A DNA stretch of 64,000 bases from Stemphylium vesicarium (taxonomy: Eukaryota; Ascomycota; Dothideomycetes; Pleosporales; Pleosporaceae). Made by a program: the position numbers and the translations under genes. Within the stretch, counting starts at the first letter, position 1, and every line of letters begins with the position of its first letter. The notes under the pieces were generated by a model. The model made no database searches and was not told the origin of the DNA. It worked only from the letters and a program-made list of their open reading frames with translations. Of the stretch, positions 1-10,193 are shown in pieces. The stretch covers positions 1 through 64,000 of the forward strand of contig QXCR01000130.1 in NCBI GenBank assembly GCA_004380135.1. The letters run 5' to 3'.

Positions 1-464
1 GGGCTGCTGTCCGCCCTGCAACCAGCCCTGCCACACTTCTCAGACCACGCCTATCTGCGACGGCAGCAGCAGCCCAACGGTACGCTTCTCTATGCCTCGA
101 CCCTCACGACCATATTGGCTGAATTTCTCCTTCTAGAACATGTACGCCCTCACAAACCCGCCACCTATCCTTGCTCAGCCCACGCCGACCCGTCCTCTCC
201 TACACCTCGTCGCCCTCCACCCTCCCCACACCGGGCTCCTCCGCTGTCCCCTCGAGTTCCGAGGCGCTCGACTTGGCATCCAAGATCTCGTCACACCCTG
301 GAATGGGCAGCATGCAGATTCGCTGCGGACCTCGTGATACCTACAACCCCAGCCATCTAGTGCGCAAGAGGAGACATGGGTTTTTGAGCCGGCTGAGAAC
401 GAAGAAGGGGAGGAAGCTGATTATGAGAAGGCTGAAGAAGGGGAGGTGGAATATCAGCCATTAA
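1..464 (+). CDS. MRPL34: Mitochondrial large-subunit ribosomal protein bL34m (5' partial)
   Basis: Structural protein of the mitochondrial 54S ribosomal subunit. The C-terminal 45 residues are a full bL34 signature: a basic run beginning RKRRHGFLSRL, then KKGRKLI, then RRLKKGRW, closing at the stop near 464. The upstream part is an arginine-, alanine- and serine-rich leader like a mitochondrial targeting peptide. The start lies outside the window. The first complete codon in frame begins at base 3. A 57-nt intron at 80-136 (gtacgc...ttctag) joins exon 1 to exon 2 (137-464) in frame, and without it a TGA interrupts at about 116. Family membership is nearly certain from the C-terminus. The leader is poorly conserved in this family, so the exon 1 boundary rests on frame and splice signals only. 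It converges on the gene ending at 963. Confidence 0.88.
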
Positions 465-962
465 GCACTAGAATGGGCCCCTTGTAAACATATTGTACAT
501 TGCTGCAGACTACAAGTCTAAATATGACGCTCTATCGTACATGATTACCAACCAACCAACTCTCTGCACAGTCTATCCTCATACCCAGAGGGACGCATGC
601 AGCACCTACGCCGCTGAGTTCCCTCCCTGTTCTTTTTTTCAAACACTTAGGGGCAGTTCTTTGCTGTCCAACATGTCGCAGTACAGCGCGTCAAGCCTGA
701 CCGTAAAGGCGACGCATACCCGAACCAAGACGAGAAGTGCACAATATGTCTTTGACCATATCGCCGTCGAAACCCGGCGCTGTCCCCTGTATCCACTCCT
801 GTTTCGTAGTAGAGTGTATCTTGATTTGCATCTGGAATTGTTTATTCCGCATACAGCCTGGAGTGTTTCGAGTACATGTAGGACTTGATGGCAACATGTG
901 AACCATACCAGGCTTCCCGTGAGGCTGTTGGGTGAGGACTCGTCACGTACTTGGGGCGCTCT
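465..962. other. Convergent intergenic region
   Basis: This 498-base stretch holds the 3' ends of bL34m on the plus strand and the IMPACT-family gene on the minus strand. Short open frames on both strands have no recognisable domain. I see no RNA gene or repeat. Confidence 0.6.
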
Positions 963-1790
963 TCATTGAGCATCGTCGGTTCGTTTTGGTGTTGTAGGCG
1001 CATCTTTCTCCCCTACAACTTGCTGCTCCGCCTCTTTCCACGCCTCTTCTACATCCCCGCTGTCCAGGGCATCCACAAGCTTCAATTCTTCATCCGCTTT
1101 ATCAATCTGCTTCAAAATGAACGCAATTGTCGCATCCCTTGCTTTGTCCACTCTTGACAACGCGTCCATGCCCATCTTGCCATAGTCTTGCAATTTCTGC
1201 GGTGTAGGCGGCTCTGCCCGTTCTCCCTGCACCTTCGCCTTCTTTTCATTCAGCAGCTTTCTCAGCGCAAAGATGTTGTAATCCCTCTCCTGTAAATTCT
1301 TTATTAATTCTTTTCGCTTCGCTTCTTCGTCCACCTTCTGTTTCTTGCTCGCTTGCTCCTTAGCTTCCGTCTCGGCAACCTTGTACTTGTAGATGGCCGC
1401 CTTGGCGCACGTCTCAATGTGCGTGAAGCGTATGGGCCCGATGTTTTGGCCACCATACCACCGTGCCACTACTACAACGCCTTCGGTTGATGTGTCGCGT
1501 AGCACATTGCTGAGACGGCCTCCGGCCCATTTCTCTCCGTCGTCATCGTGCCCTAGGTCATACAATGTCCGCGACTCCGGCATCAACGACTTTTGACGCG
1601 ACGGCTTTCGCCATGCTGCGATTTTGTGCGTTGCGGTCCGAAAATCAGGGAGTGCCTGCAGAGCTTTTGCCGAGAGTGTGGGCGAGAAGACTGCTTTGAA
1701 GGTGGATGTTTGTTCCTGGATTAGAGCAGAGAGATATATATCTGATGGCGGTATTGGCGGAGACGGAGAGTGTTCTCTTTTCACAGCCAT
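963..1790 (-). CDS. IMPACT / UPF0029-family protein
   Basis: Single-exon protein of 275 residues. Residues about 25-125 form an Impact N-terminal (UPF0029) domain: a hydrophobic stretch around ALQALPDF, then GHDDDGEKWAGGRL, VVVARWYGGQNIGP, and the IRFTHIETCAKAA helix. The C-terminal half is charged and helical, with likely coiled coil from residue 140. Yeast YIH1 and mammalian IMPACT carry an N-terminal RWD domain that binds Gcn1 and restrains Gcn2. No RWD is visible here, so it resembles the shorter RWD-less relatives (such as yeast YDL177C) more than YIH1. A role in the Gcn2 amino-acid starvation response is therefore only possible. The start at 1790 is the first ATG, and there is no sign of introns. 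Confidence 0.8.
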   Translation of the reverse strand: MAVKREHSPSPPIPPSDIYLSALIQEQTSTFKAVFSPTLSAKALQALPDFRTATHKIAAWRKPSRQKSLMPESRTLYDLGHDDDGEKWAGGRLSNVLRDTSTEGVVVVARWYGGQNIGPIRFTHIETCAKAAIYKYKVAETEAKEQASKKQKVDEEAKRKELIKNLQERDYNIFALRKLLNEKKAKVQGERAEPPTPQKLQDYGKMGMDALSRVDKARDATIAFILKQIDKADEELKLVDALDSGDVEEAWKEAEQQVVGEKDAPTTPKRTDDAQ

Positions 1791-2723
1791 CTCTTTTGTT
1801 TTTCTCTCTCTTTTTGTGCTTTTCGTTTATATGTTGATATTGGGGTTGGTCTTGTTTGAGGGATGACGGGAGGTTGGGCGGTAGGGGTGGCAGGGATTAG
1901 CGTCTGAGATGTGACGCTAATGCCAATGCCGAAGGAACCTCGTGTCGGTCTTGACCACTTCTTGTATAAACCTCATCTTCCTTGATTATCCAAACATTCT
2001 TATTCGACACTTTTGACTGTTCCATCTTGACTGAACTGTTGTACGATTCAAGGAAAATGCTCCGCTCATCTCGCAGCACACTATGCCGGTTTTGCAGCCA
2101 TCGCAAGTCCATGGTCATCGAACTTGAAGCTGTAAAGTTCATGAATCCTCTCTGATATCATATAGCCACCTATGGTGCAGTCTAAAATGCCCGTTGAATC
2201 AAGAAGCGTCATACCTCATATGCTTTGTCCAGTGCTAGAAAAGTATCACGGCGCTTTGAGTACCAAATCAGGCTTGCCACATGGACATGCATCGGAACCT
2301 CTGCAATTCTGAAGGAGGCATGCGCAAGAATATTTAGGAGTTTCCAAGAGTAGAAATTCACGCTTTCATATCGTCTTGATCAATGCGGTTTCTAGAGGTG
2401 GGATCAAGCACGTTCTTTTCACCGCTACCTTCTTTCCTGTAATTGACCACGCACACAAAAGATCGCGAGTAGTTCCCTAAGACATCCTTCCTTTCCTATC
2501 CAAAGCAAAAAATATCTTACTGAGTATCAAGGAATACTCTTGCGGCTAGTCACACTCCTTGGTAGCGCTGAGAGAGCCGCTCGTCTTTCACTTGTCAGGC
2601 TTCCTGACACGTCACGCTAAACCCGTGTGACAGTCTACCTCCTCACTTACCACACCTGGGCCTGTTCTGCTGTAGCATGTGACTCTTTTAACTGGATCGA
2701 TTACCGCTCTTAGCGCGCTCATA

Positions 2724-2733
2724 GGTATATAAG
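2724..2733 (+). promoter_or_regulatory. TATA-like element
   Basis: The sequence tatataagt lies about 100 bases upstream of a probable 5' UTR intron donor and about 330 bases from the ATG at 3058. Position and sequence suit a core promoter for the gene at 3058. It is seen in sequence only. Confidence 0.4.
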
Positions 2734-2835
2734 TGCCCACATCCAGCGGTTTACACCACCTTTTTACCACTTACCTTTTTCTTCGACCCGACCGCCTCTT
2801 CAACCAAGAAAGGACTAATTGCAAGGCCATTCAAG

Positions 2836-3046
2836 GTAAGCTTACGGAAAGTGCTGAGGGTGGCTCTTTTGCCACTATTGCGACAAGAGATTTCTTGATC
2901 CAGAAGGATCTTTCCCTCCCGCGCAAGTGAATTTGTCTCGCTGACACCACGGTCATTGTTAGCGACATTCTGCACAGCACCTACAACCTTTTGAATTTCC
3001 CTTCGCTGTACGGGAAACTTACCTAGTTCGATCTTCTTCGTCGCAG
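2836..3046 (+). other. Probable 5' UTR intron
   Basis: A good donor (caag|gtaagc) at 2836 and a pyrimidine-rich acceptor (cttcttcgtcgcag) ending at 3046 lie 11 bases before the ATG at 3058. The length of 211 nt is larger than the coding introns nearby, which is common for leader introns. RNA-seq would be needed to confirm it. Confidence 0.4.
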
Positions 3047-3057
3047 CGACTCCCATC

Positions 3058-4113
3058 ATGCGCCGATTCGATACCCTGAACCCAGAAACCAAGGACCTGG
3101 TGCAATGCCTTCTTCCCGCCCTGGCAACCTCTTTCGGCCTTTCTGACCCCATCGATGTCATTCCTGAAGACATTCGCATGCGCGCCTGGGACTGTGAACG
3201 TCGCGACCACGTTAAGCATGAAACCGAGAACGACCCTCGCAACTGGGGCGTCCAATTTCTCAAGGACCTGATGGCCATCTCGCGTCTCAAGAACGGGGAC
3301 CTCGCCCTTTTCCAAGCTGACTTACGCGCAAAGGTCGCCCTGCACGAACCCAAGCATCCTTGGTGCCGTCTGAACGACATTAGAGAGATTAAGGATGAGT
3401 ATGAGAATCCCGAGCGTAAGAACAAAGTCGAGGTTGAAGAGTCGTCAGAGAGCTCTTCGACCGACTCTTACTTTGAGGAATTAGTCGAGCCCGACGAGCC
3501 CAAGGGTAGAAAGCGTCTGCGTAATGGAGCACATGAAGTCTACGAGGCTCGCGTTATGGAGAAGCGCCGCAAGCGTAAGCTGATCCCTCTGTTTTACATT
3601 TCACTCATAGCAATCTGCTCTGCGTTGTTGAAGTCTGAGAGTCTAGTTAATGTACATTACTAACAACATATAGACAAGCCCAACCGTCTCCGTCGAGCCG
3701 AGTCAGGCGGCTTCAAGCGCCATGATAGGGCAGCGAAGAAGCGCGAACGCGCAAGCGGCACCCCTAACAGCGGCCGTCACACCATCAACCGTCCCACTCG
3801 AACTGTATTCACTGACGACGATGAAGAGTTCGTCGAATCTTCTCGTGCTCGCCCCCTCCTTCCCCCGCCGACTCCTGCTTTCTCCGTCTCCCCTGCTCCC
3901 CAAGGTGGCAACTTCTACGACGCCGATGCTACCAACACTTCTAACGAGCCATTGGCGGTCCAGAAGCTCCAAGCAGAGCTGGAACTTGCCGAAGCTGAGC
4001 TCAAGGCTGCGCGTCTAAAGTATCAGTATCTCCATGCTAGAGAGCAGGCCGAGAATGAGGGCATGTACGGTGGCGATGGTACTGAGGAGGGGGGTCCTCA
4101 TACTTTCAACTAG
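3058..4113 (+). CDS. Hypothetical protein with basic and coiled-coil regions
   Basis: Not recognised. Two exons, 3058-3574 and 3674-4113, are joined by a 99-nt intron (gtaagc...tatag) in perfect phase to give 318 residues. The N-terminal 115 residues are mixed helical and rich in Trp, Asp and Arg. A serine/glutamate patch (about 124-150) and strongly basic stretches (EKRRKRKH around the splice, later RAAKKRERA) resemble nuclear localisation signals. A proline/serine linker is followed by a C-terminal heptad-like helix (LQAELELAEAELKAARLKY) that could form a coiled coil. A nuclear DNA- or RNA-associated role is possible but is only an inference from composition. Reading through the intron meets a stop at 3661, which supports the splice. 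Confidence 0.7.
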
Positions 4114-4471
4114 GGTCAGTCGTTGCTGGAGACCTGTAAGGTTGTGCGAGATATTCCAGTCCTTCATATAGCGTAGCAATGAGTTCGCTGAGTCGACGAA
4201 TGGATAGTTATGGGGGTATTTGTGGGCAGCATGAGTAGAAACACTAGCGAAGTAATGGAATGGTTGCTTTGCTTGTGTTTCTGGAATTGGAGATGGTCTT
4301 CCGAACACGCAAAATCCCCTGATACGTCCGTCCTTATCTGAATACGAAATATCGTCACTTTCATCTTCACTTTTACATGGGTGTATACAAGCGACCATCT
4401 TCGTTCCCACCTGTCGCCTTGAGTATTCTCAACGCAAAGAGACACCATAACTCACCACCAAAACAACCACA

Positions 4472-4800
4472 ATGGATAAGCAACAAGTACTTCGGCACAT
4501 GATAGAGGCTGACATGGCGATGAAGAGGGCGGCAAACAACATTGAGCCAGATGCGTGGATGGATGCAGTAGGTTACGTTATATAGCTTCAAATTGACTAA
4601 TTTGGACTGGATGATAGTTCGATGAATGGCACGCCGCGAAGCGACTCAAAGAGCACCTGGAGAACGAGTCTTCAATCGCAGAACAGCCTCGAAGTCGCGC
4701 AAAGGATCGCGTCGTCAGCAAGTGCTATGCATGCAAGCCCAACCCACGAAATGCGCGCGAGACTCAAAGCAACAATGAAGTCACCATGGCGTCATTGTAG
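4472..4800 (+). CDS. Small two-exon hypothetical protein
   Basis: Exons 4472-4567 and 4618-4800 flank a 50-nt intron (gtaggt...gatgatag) and encode 92 residues. It is rich in Met, Glu, Arg and Lys and probably helical at the N-terminus (residues 1-55). A CYACKP patch near residue 73 has two cysteines, too few for a zinc finger alone. No family recognised. Support comes from a clean A-rich translation start context, an intron of typical size, and exact phase. It could be a remnant, since its stop falls just before further open sequence. Neighbours give no hint of function. Confidence 0.45.
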
Positions 4801-5384
4801 AATGAAGGCGAGGGGCAGACCGCCGTGGAAGATGTCGACCATGGCTTATTGCCCCCATCGCTGCCCGGGACTAATGATAGTTTGGGATCGAGCATACCTC
4901 GGCAAGGTCTAAGTTGGTGAGCGACAACAAGCGGAGATGGGAACCAGGGACGAGGAGCAAGACAGTACGTCGAGGAGAGTGGAATTTGCAAAGGCGGGGC
5001 TCGCAGGTTGGTGACCATGTACCTGTGTTCTTGGTGTGTTCTGGGTGCATGGAAGAAAGAGGGGTGGGCTAATCCCTGGGCTGACAACTCGGCTACGGAT
5101 CGCGCTCACCTGCATGGCGCACCACAGGGGGAAGATGCATGAGAGACAACCTTCACGATTCAGGTACGCGTATCAAGTCCCTCCGCTCCGACTTGCACGC
5201 CACTCATACCTGCCTATTTTGCCCGTGTCGACTGAGCCCACGATGCAGGTGAACCAGTTCGGGATGAAGCTCCGACCTTAGCGCGTCTCCGCACTTCTTC
5301 CTTCGTCCCGCCCCCGGATCTTCTGACCTTCCCGACACCGAGGCTCGTACAAAAAACATTATGCACGCAACATGACCCGCTACC
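4801..5384. other. Intergenic, upstream of Zn2Cys6 regulator
   Basis: This 584-base stretch precedes the regulator starting at 5385. Open frames here lack recognisable features. I see no repeat or RNA gene. Confidence 0.5.
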
Positions 5385-7167
5385 ATGGACCAGCCATCAC
5401 AAAAAAGAGTTTCCAAAGCATGCGATGCCTGCAAAAGGCGAAAGGTGCGTTGCAACGGGCAGACGCGTTGCCAGCAATGTGCGCATTTGGGTCTGCGCTG
5501 CATCTACTCGCCATCTAGCAAACAAAGGTCTCAGGGCAAGAGAGGCCATATCATTTCGGAGTTCAGAAACCAAACATCCAACTCTCCTATTATATCACCA
5601 CCAATACTACCTGCTCATCCAGGACAAGGCGGCTATCAGACAGCCTACAGTCCCATCTCACCGGTAGTTGATCACAACATAGCAGAATCCAGTATGTCTC
5701 CTAGAAGCCTTGAGCCACAATGTGGGATACTGCTGCTGACCAAGAGAAGCTTCTCCAGTATCTTCTTTCACATCACAATACAGCAAAGGATTTTTCCTCG
5801 ATCTTATCCCCGACTACGTCGAAGGTGTCTATCCCGTGCATCCGGTTATTGCCGAGTATGAGCTCCGACAATACATCGATGTCATGGACACAGATCCAGA
5901 TGTACGTTCATTCGTGTACGCCTTTGGCGGTTGCACGCTCAACCTTACTCGGTATGGAGATCGCAGGACAGACGAGGTTGTTCAGACAATTGAAAGCCTC
6001 ATGGACTACTCCATCGAAAGCATGAGACGAGCGCACAAACACATACAGTTTTCAGTTATGCGGGCGGTGCAGTCCATGTTTATACACAACTGCCTCCAGA
6101 GTTTGCAAGGCAGCGACGCCGCGTTTTATTACATGAGGGATGCCATCACCATCATCCAACTTTTGAGGATAGACAACCCAGAGAATGCTGCACAACTATC
6201 GCCTTCCGAGCGATCTCGAAGACAGCGATTATATTGGCAGGCATACATTCACGAGCGCTTTCTGGCTATTCTAGACTACCGTCGCGCCATCCTACCGCCA
6301 CTCTATACTTTGCCTGAGGACGATCCGACACTTCCGATTCAAGTTCACGAAGGCTTCAACCAGATCATCAAGCTGTTTCGACTCCTGGATACCGAGTTCC
6401 TCAATAGCTGGCTTGATTCGCAGGGGGGCAGCGTCACCAGCACCTGGGTCGAGGCGAAGTCGCGCGAGCTTGAGGGTGACCCCGAAGCGGACGCCCGGGA
6501 ATTGTCCGGGCTTTCCATGATGCAGCGTGCCGACCTCTGTATCACGCGCGAATGGCTGCGAACCTTGGTTTGGCGCTTAGCGATGAGCCAGACGCTCCTT
6601 TCTTCTCGCTCCTCAAAGGAATGCCTATCGCTTTTATTCCCAGTCCGCTTATCGCAGACGCTGCGACAGCAGGTGTCTAGCATGTCGCGTCAAGACATTG
6701 AAGTACACGGTACCAGCATTACGCAGAAGCTTTTCGAAATCACAGACACCATCGCCGACGTCTTGATCCACGTCCCCGCAGCCACCTTGGATGAAACGGC
6801 TCTGCGCATCGATGACTTCCTGTTCATACTCGACTTTGTCCTGCTAATACCGCATCTCGATCAGACGCGGCGAGGCATCTTGCTAGAGAAACTAGAGCGC
6901 CTGCAGACCATGTTTCCGGAAGCTCTAAGCAATGCTAGCTCCCCCAATTTGCCGCTCGATCTCAAAAGCCCCGGTGGCGCAAACGACCCCTGGTATCAGG
7001 TTACGCAATCAAAGACAGCCGCGGGGCTAGAGGTCATGGCAGACGGTATGGATCATACACAGAGCGAAGAGGTGCAAAGACCAGAAGCAAAAACTGGACA
7101 ACTGGCTACTTGGAATAATATCTCGCGTCGACTGTCGATGCAGGTGGCTACGTTTGGCAGTATATAG
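5385..7167 (+). CDS. Zn2Cys6 transcription factor, MAL-cluster activator candidate
   Basis: Binuclear zinc cluster regulator of about 561 residues. Residues 12-38 carry C-x2-C-x6-C-x5-C-x2-C-x6-C (starting CDACKRRKVRC), followed by a basic KRG...ISEFR linker typical of sugar-pathway regulators. The rest is a helical fungal regulatory domain beginning near FFLDLIPDYVEGVYPVHP. The DNA-binding exon is in one frame and the large downstream frame in another, so an intron is required. The best in-phase choice is 5692-5788 (gtatgt...gcaaag), although the AAAG acceptor is weak. The gene converges, 153 bases apart, on the alpha-glucosidase, and the MAL-type permease follows. A role as maltose-responsive activator (compare Mal63 and AmyR) is inferred from position and the DNA-binding domain, not proven. 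Confidence 0.82.
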
Positions 7168-7320
7168 CGAAATAAGAAAAGAAAGAAAAAGAAATCTGAA
7201 GGGGGCATATCTGTTTCAACGCTTTGTGCTTGACTTTTCGTTTGAGATGCTGGAACTATCATAACAAAATCGCTCTTGCAGTTCGCTGAAAGGGAAGGCA
7301 AGATGTGTCCCGCGTCTGAT

Positions 7321-9170
7321 TTATGCTGCAAGATAGATCCTTCCCTCGAACGCCGCCAGGGCCTTGTCTTCTACACCCTCTTCTTCCCTACTGCTGACCA
7401 GCAACTCCATTTTCTGTTCATCTACATCTGAAGGAAATACCAGATCTTTCCTCTGATCTGTGAAATTGCAGATGCAAATGGCCTTCTTACCTTGCCACGT
7501 CTTACTAAAGACGAAGAAATCCTTGTTTTCCACATCCAGGTCGTCATACTGCCCATGCACCAGGAGGTCGTTATGCTGTTTGCGCACTTGAAGCATGCGC
7601 TTCCAGAAGCCGAGGACAGACTTCTTGTCACTCTGTTGCTGCTCTGCATTGCAAACGTCTGCATCTTCAAGCGGACGCATCCACGGCTTCTCTTTTGCGT
7701 CTGGTGGGCTGAACCCATTGTATGGCGCGGTGCTCCAACTCATGGGCACGCGCGCATGGTCGCGCGCAAGGTGCTGTAGCGACTTGTGCGCCGCAGCGAG
7801 CGCAGTAGGATCGTTGTTAGTGCGCTGCGCAACCATTTTGTAGTAGTTTGAGGAGTCCACGTCTTTGAACTCGCTCATGTCCCAGCTTTCAGGGAAGTTG
7901 GTCATGCCGATTTCTTGGCCTTGGTAGATGAACAGGGTTCCGCTTAGCGCGCACATCATTAATGCTAACATTTTGCCGCCGGCAACACGGTGCTGCGGGA
8001 GATCCGATGTGAAGCGCGTGATGGAGCGGGATTGGTCGTGATTCTCGAGGAAGACGGTCGTCCAGCCGTCCGAGGGAGCGCGGATGAGGTCTTGCGTCCG
8101 AGCCACGGCGCGCTTGAAGTCTGGTAGAGTCCAATTATTAGGCGTAGTCTGGAATTTGTAGGGACCCTGACCGACATCTACCACATCCTGTGCACGAAGG
8201 TGTTAGCACATGATGTTCAGAACATGCCGAGGACGGGAAACTTACAAACTGAAAGACCATGGATAATCGTTTTTCTTTTGCGCTCACGTATTGGTGAACT
8301 CGATTCATGTCGAGAGTGTTGGGACATTCGCCCACCGTCATGGCATCATACTTTTCCAGTATCTCGTTCATCTCACCAAGAAACTCGTCCATCCGCGGCC
8401 CATTGCAGTACTGGTAGCCGGCAAATTGCCATTCTGACCCTGGATCTGTAATGGGGGCATCCTGCATGTTGCCCTTGCTGTACATGTTGACGGTGTCAAC
8501 GCGGAAGCCGTCAACGCCGCGCTTGAGCCAAAACTCCATGGCGGACTGGTAAATGGCCTGACGAGTCTCAGGGTTCTCCCAGTTGAGGTCAGGTTGCTCC
8601 GGACAAAACAGATGGAGGTAGTATTCTTGAGTTTGCTCATCCCACTCCCAGACGCTGCCGGTGAAGTTGGAGACCCAGTTGTTAGGGGCCTTGCGTATAC
8701 CATCGACGTAGCGAGCGGGACGCCAGATGTACCAGTCACGTTTGGGGTTGTCCTTTGAAGACCGAGACTCCTGGAACCATTTGTGCTATACACAGTCAAT
8801 ATCAAACAATTTTTTCAAGCGATGCGAGGATATAGCCTACCTGATCAGACGTGTGGTTGACAACCAAATCTAGTATGATCTTCATTCCCCGCGAATGTGT
8901 CTCCTCGATCAGCCTTTCCATATCTTGGACGGTACCGTATGGTCTATAGACATCCTCATAGTCTCGGACGTCGTAACCCATGTCAACCTGGGGAGAGTCG
9001 TACATGGGGCATATCCAAATGACGTCGACGCCAATGGAGCGGATATAGTCAAGCTCTGAAATGATGCCATTGAGGTCACCAACTCCATCACCGTTGCTGT
9101 CTTTGAATGAGGCAGGGTATATCTGGTATACAACACCGTCCTTCCACCACGGTCTTTGGGCGACGGTCAT
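7321..9170 (-). CDS. Alpha-glucosidase (maltase), GH13
   Basis: Hydrolyses terminal alpha-glucosidic bonds of maltose or isomaltose-type sugars. Three exons (9170-8841, 8785-8246, 8187-7321) with introns of 55 and 58 nt give 578 residues, the usual family length. GH13 regions are all present: DLVVNHTSD (region I), GFRVDTVN with the nucleophile Asp (II), TVGECP with the acid/base Glu (III), FLENHDQSR with the transition-state Asp (IV), and QGQEIGM. No signal peptide is visible, so it should be cytosolic, acting on sugar brought in by the permease at 10194. The residue after the nucleophile is Thr. In yeast enzymes Thr there marks maltases and Val marks isomaltases, so alpha-1,4 preference is inferred. 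It is probably controlled by one or both neighbouring Zn2Cys6 proteins. Confidence 0.95.
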
Positions 9171-10193
9171 GATGCTGGTGCGGGGTTTGGAATTTGACTA
9201 GAGGGGATAGCTTTTGGAATGAGCGCTACACAGCACCAAAAGGGAAAGGATTTGGGTCGGCAATAGCTTACAATGACAAAGATAGCTTTCTTATAACTAC
9301 AACTTGTTATCAGATGGGATGCGCGGTCGTTGTTCTTGACACCCCGCACGTGAAGACAGCGCCCACACTGGAAAGATTTTCGGGCGATTTGTGGTTCGTC
9401 GAACTGCGGTCCGCGAGCCCGCAGAACAATAAAGCAAACCATCCCCACAGACAAGCAACATTTTACCCCACAGTCTTTTCCCATCCCATGCTATTCCAAC
9501 GTCTTCTCGCGGTTCCTCATGTCCTTCAAGGGACTAGGCGAGGATTGATGCGGGGAGATGGTGGGTACGGCCGGCCTTGAAGCTATCGATTTCCAGTAGC
9601 CGACACCCGGCCAATCGCGACACCAACGCCTCCCGCCTGCTGCTACGGGAGGGCACAGGAATCGCCAACGTCACGCCAAAACCTTCATAGGGGTGAGTCT
9701 TGCCACACGTGATGGAGGCTTCTGCCCCTAGACTTGAGCGCTTTTTTTCCTACGGACCGACTTTGCGCGAATCGTCGACGATCAGTGTGCCTCCGAGATT
9801 TCTCATGGCGCTCCCGCGTCGGCGGTTCTCACCCGCTAGGGTCTAGCTCCTGTGCCATGACCCCAGGTCGAGGCGTCGCGCGCTGAAGATGGCCTCGACT
9901 TCTGCAATTGTGGCGTCTCTCCCCGCATCCTCTTGCTCAATCCTCCATCCCCGGCTTCTGACCTGGCGCGAGCTTGGGCTGGCTATACATGGGTATCGCG
10001 TGTCTGGAGTCGTTGAGTTGTATAAGTAGAACGTGGAGATCCACCACGACGGCGGACCATCACCGAGCATCAAGTCCCACCAGCTCCACGTTTCCCACGA
10101 GGTCGGGCTTAGACCCACAACGACTGCTTCATCCTTCATTGGACCCATTCTTCCTTGTCAACTCCGTTTGATATCCTTCGCAACACCGCAGCC
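9171..10193. promoter_or_regulatory. Shared divergent promoter of maltase and sugar permease
   Basis: About 1.0 kb separates the two divergent sugar genes. It contains several CGG/CCG triplets, the half-site read by Zn2Cys6 proteins, including CGGACCATCACCG near 10053 (CGG and CCG with a 7-base spacer). A TATA-like tataagta lies at about 10021, some 170 bases before the permease ATG. Which sites are used cannot be told from sequence alone. No gene is supported inside. Confidence 0.5.

Larger units (their letters stand above)
1791..3057. other. Intergenic region with promoter and 5' UTR of the next gene
   Basis: About 1.27 kb between divergent genes at 1790 (minus) and 3058 (plus). It holds a TATA-like element near 2724 and a probable 5' UTR intron at 2836-3046, listed separately. 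An 81-codon open frame on the minus strand at 1897-2142 has no recognisable features and is not called. Confidence 0.5.

Noticed and set aside
1897..2142. 81-codon minus-strand frame
   Set aside because: No recognisable features. It lies in the probable promoter region of divergent genes.
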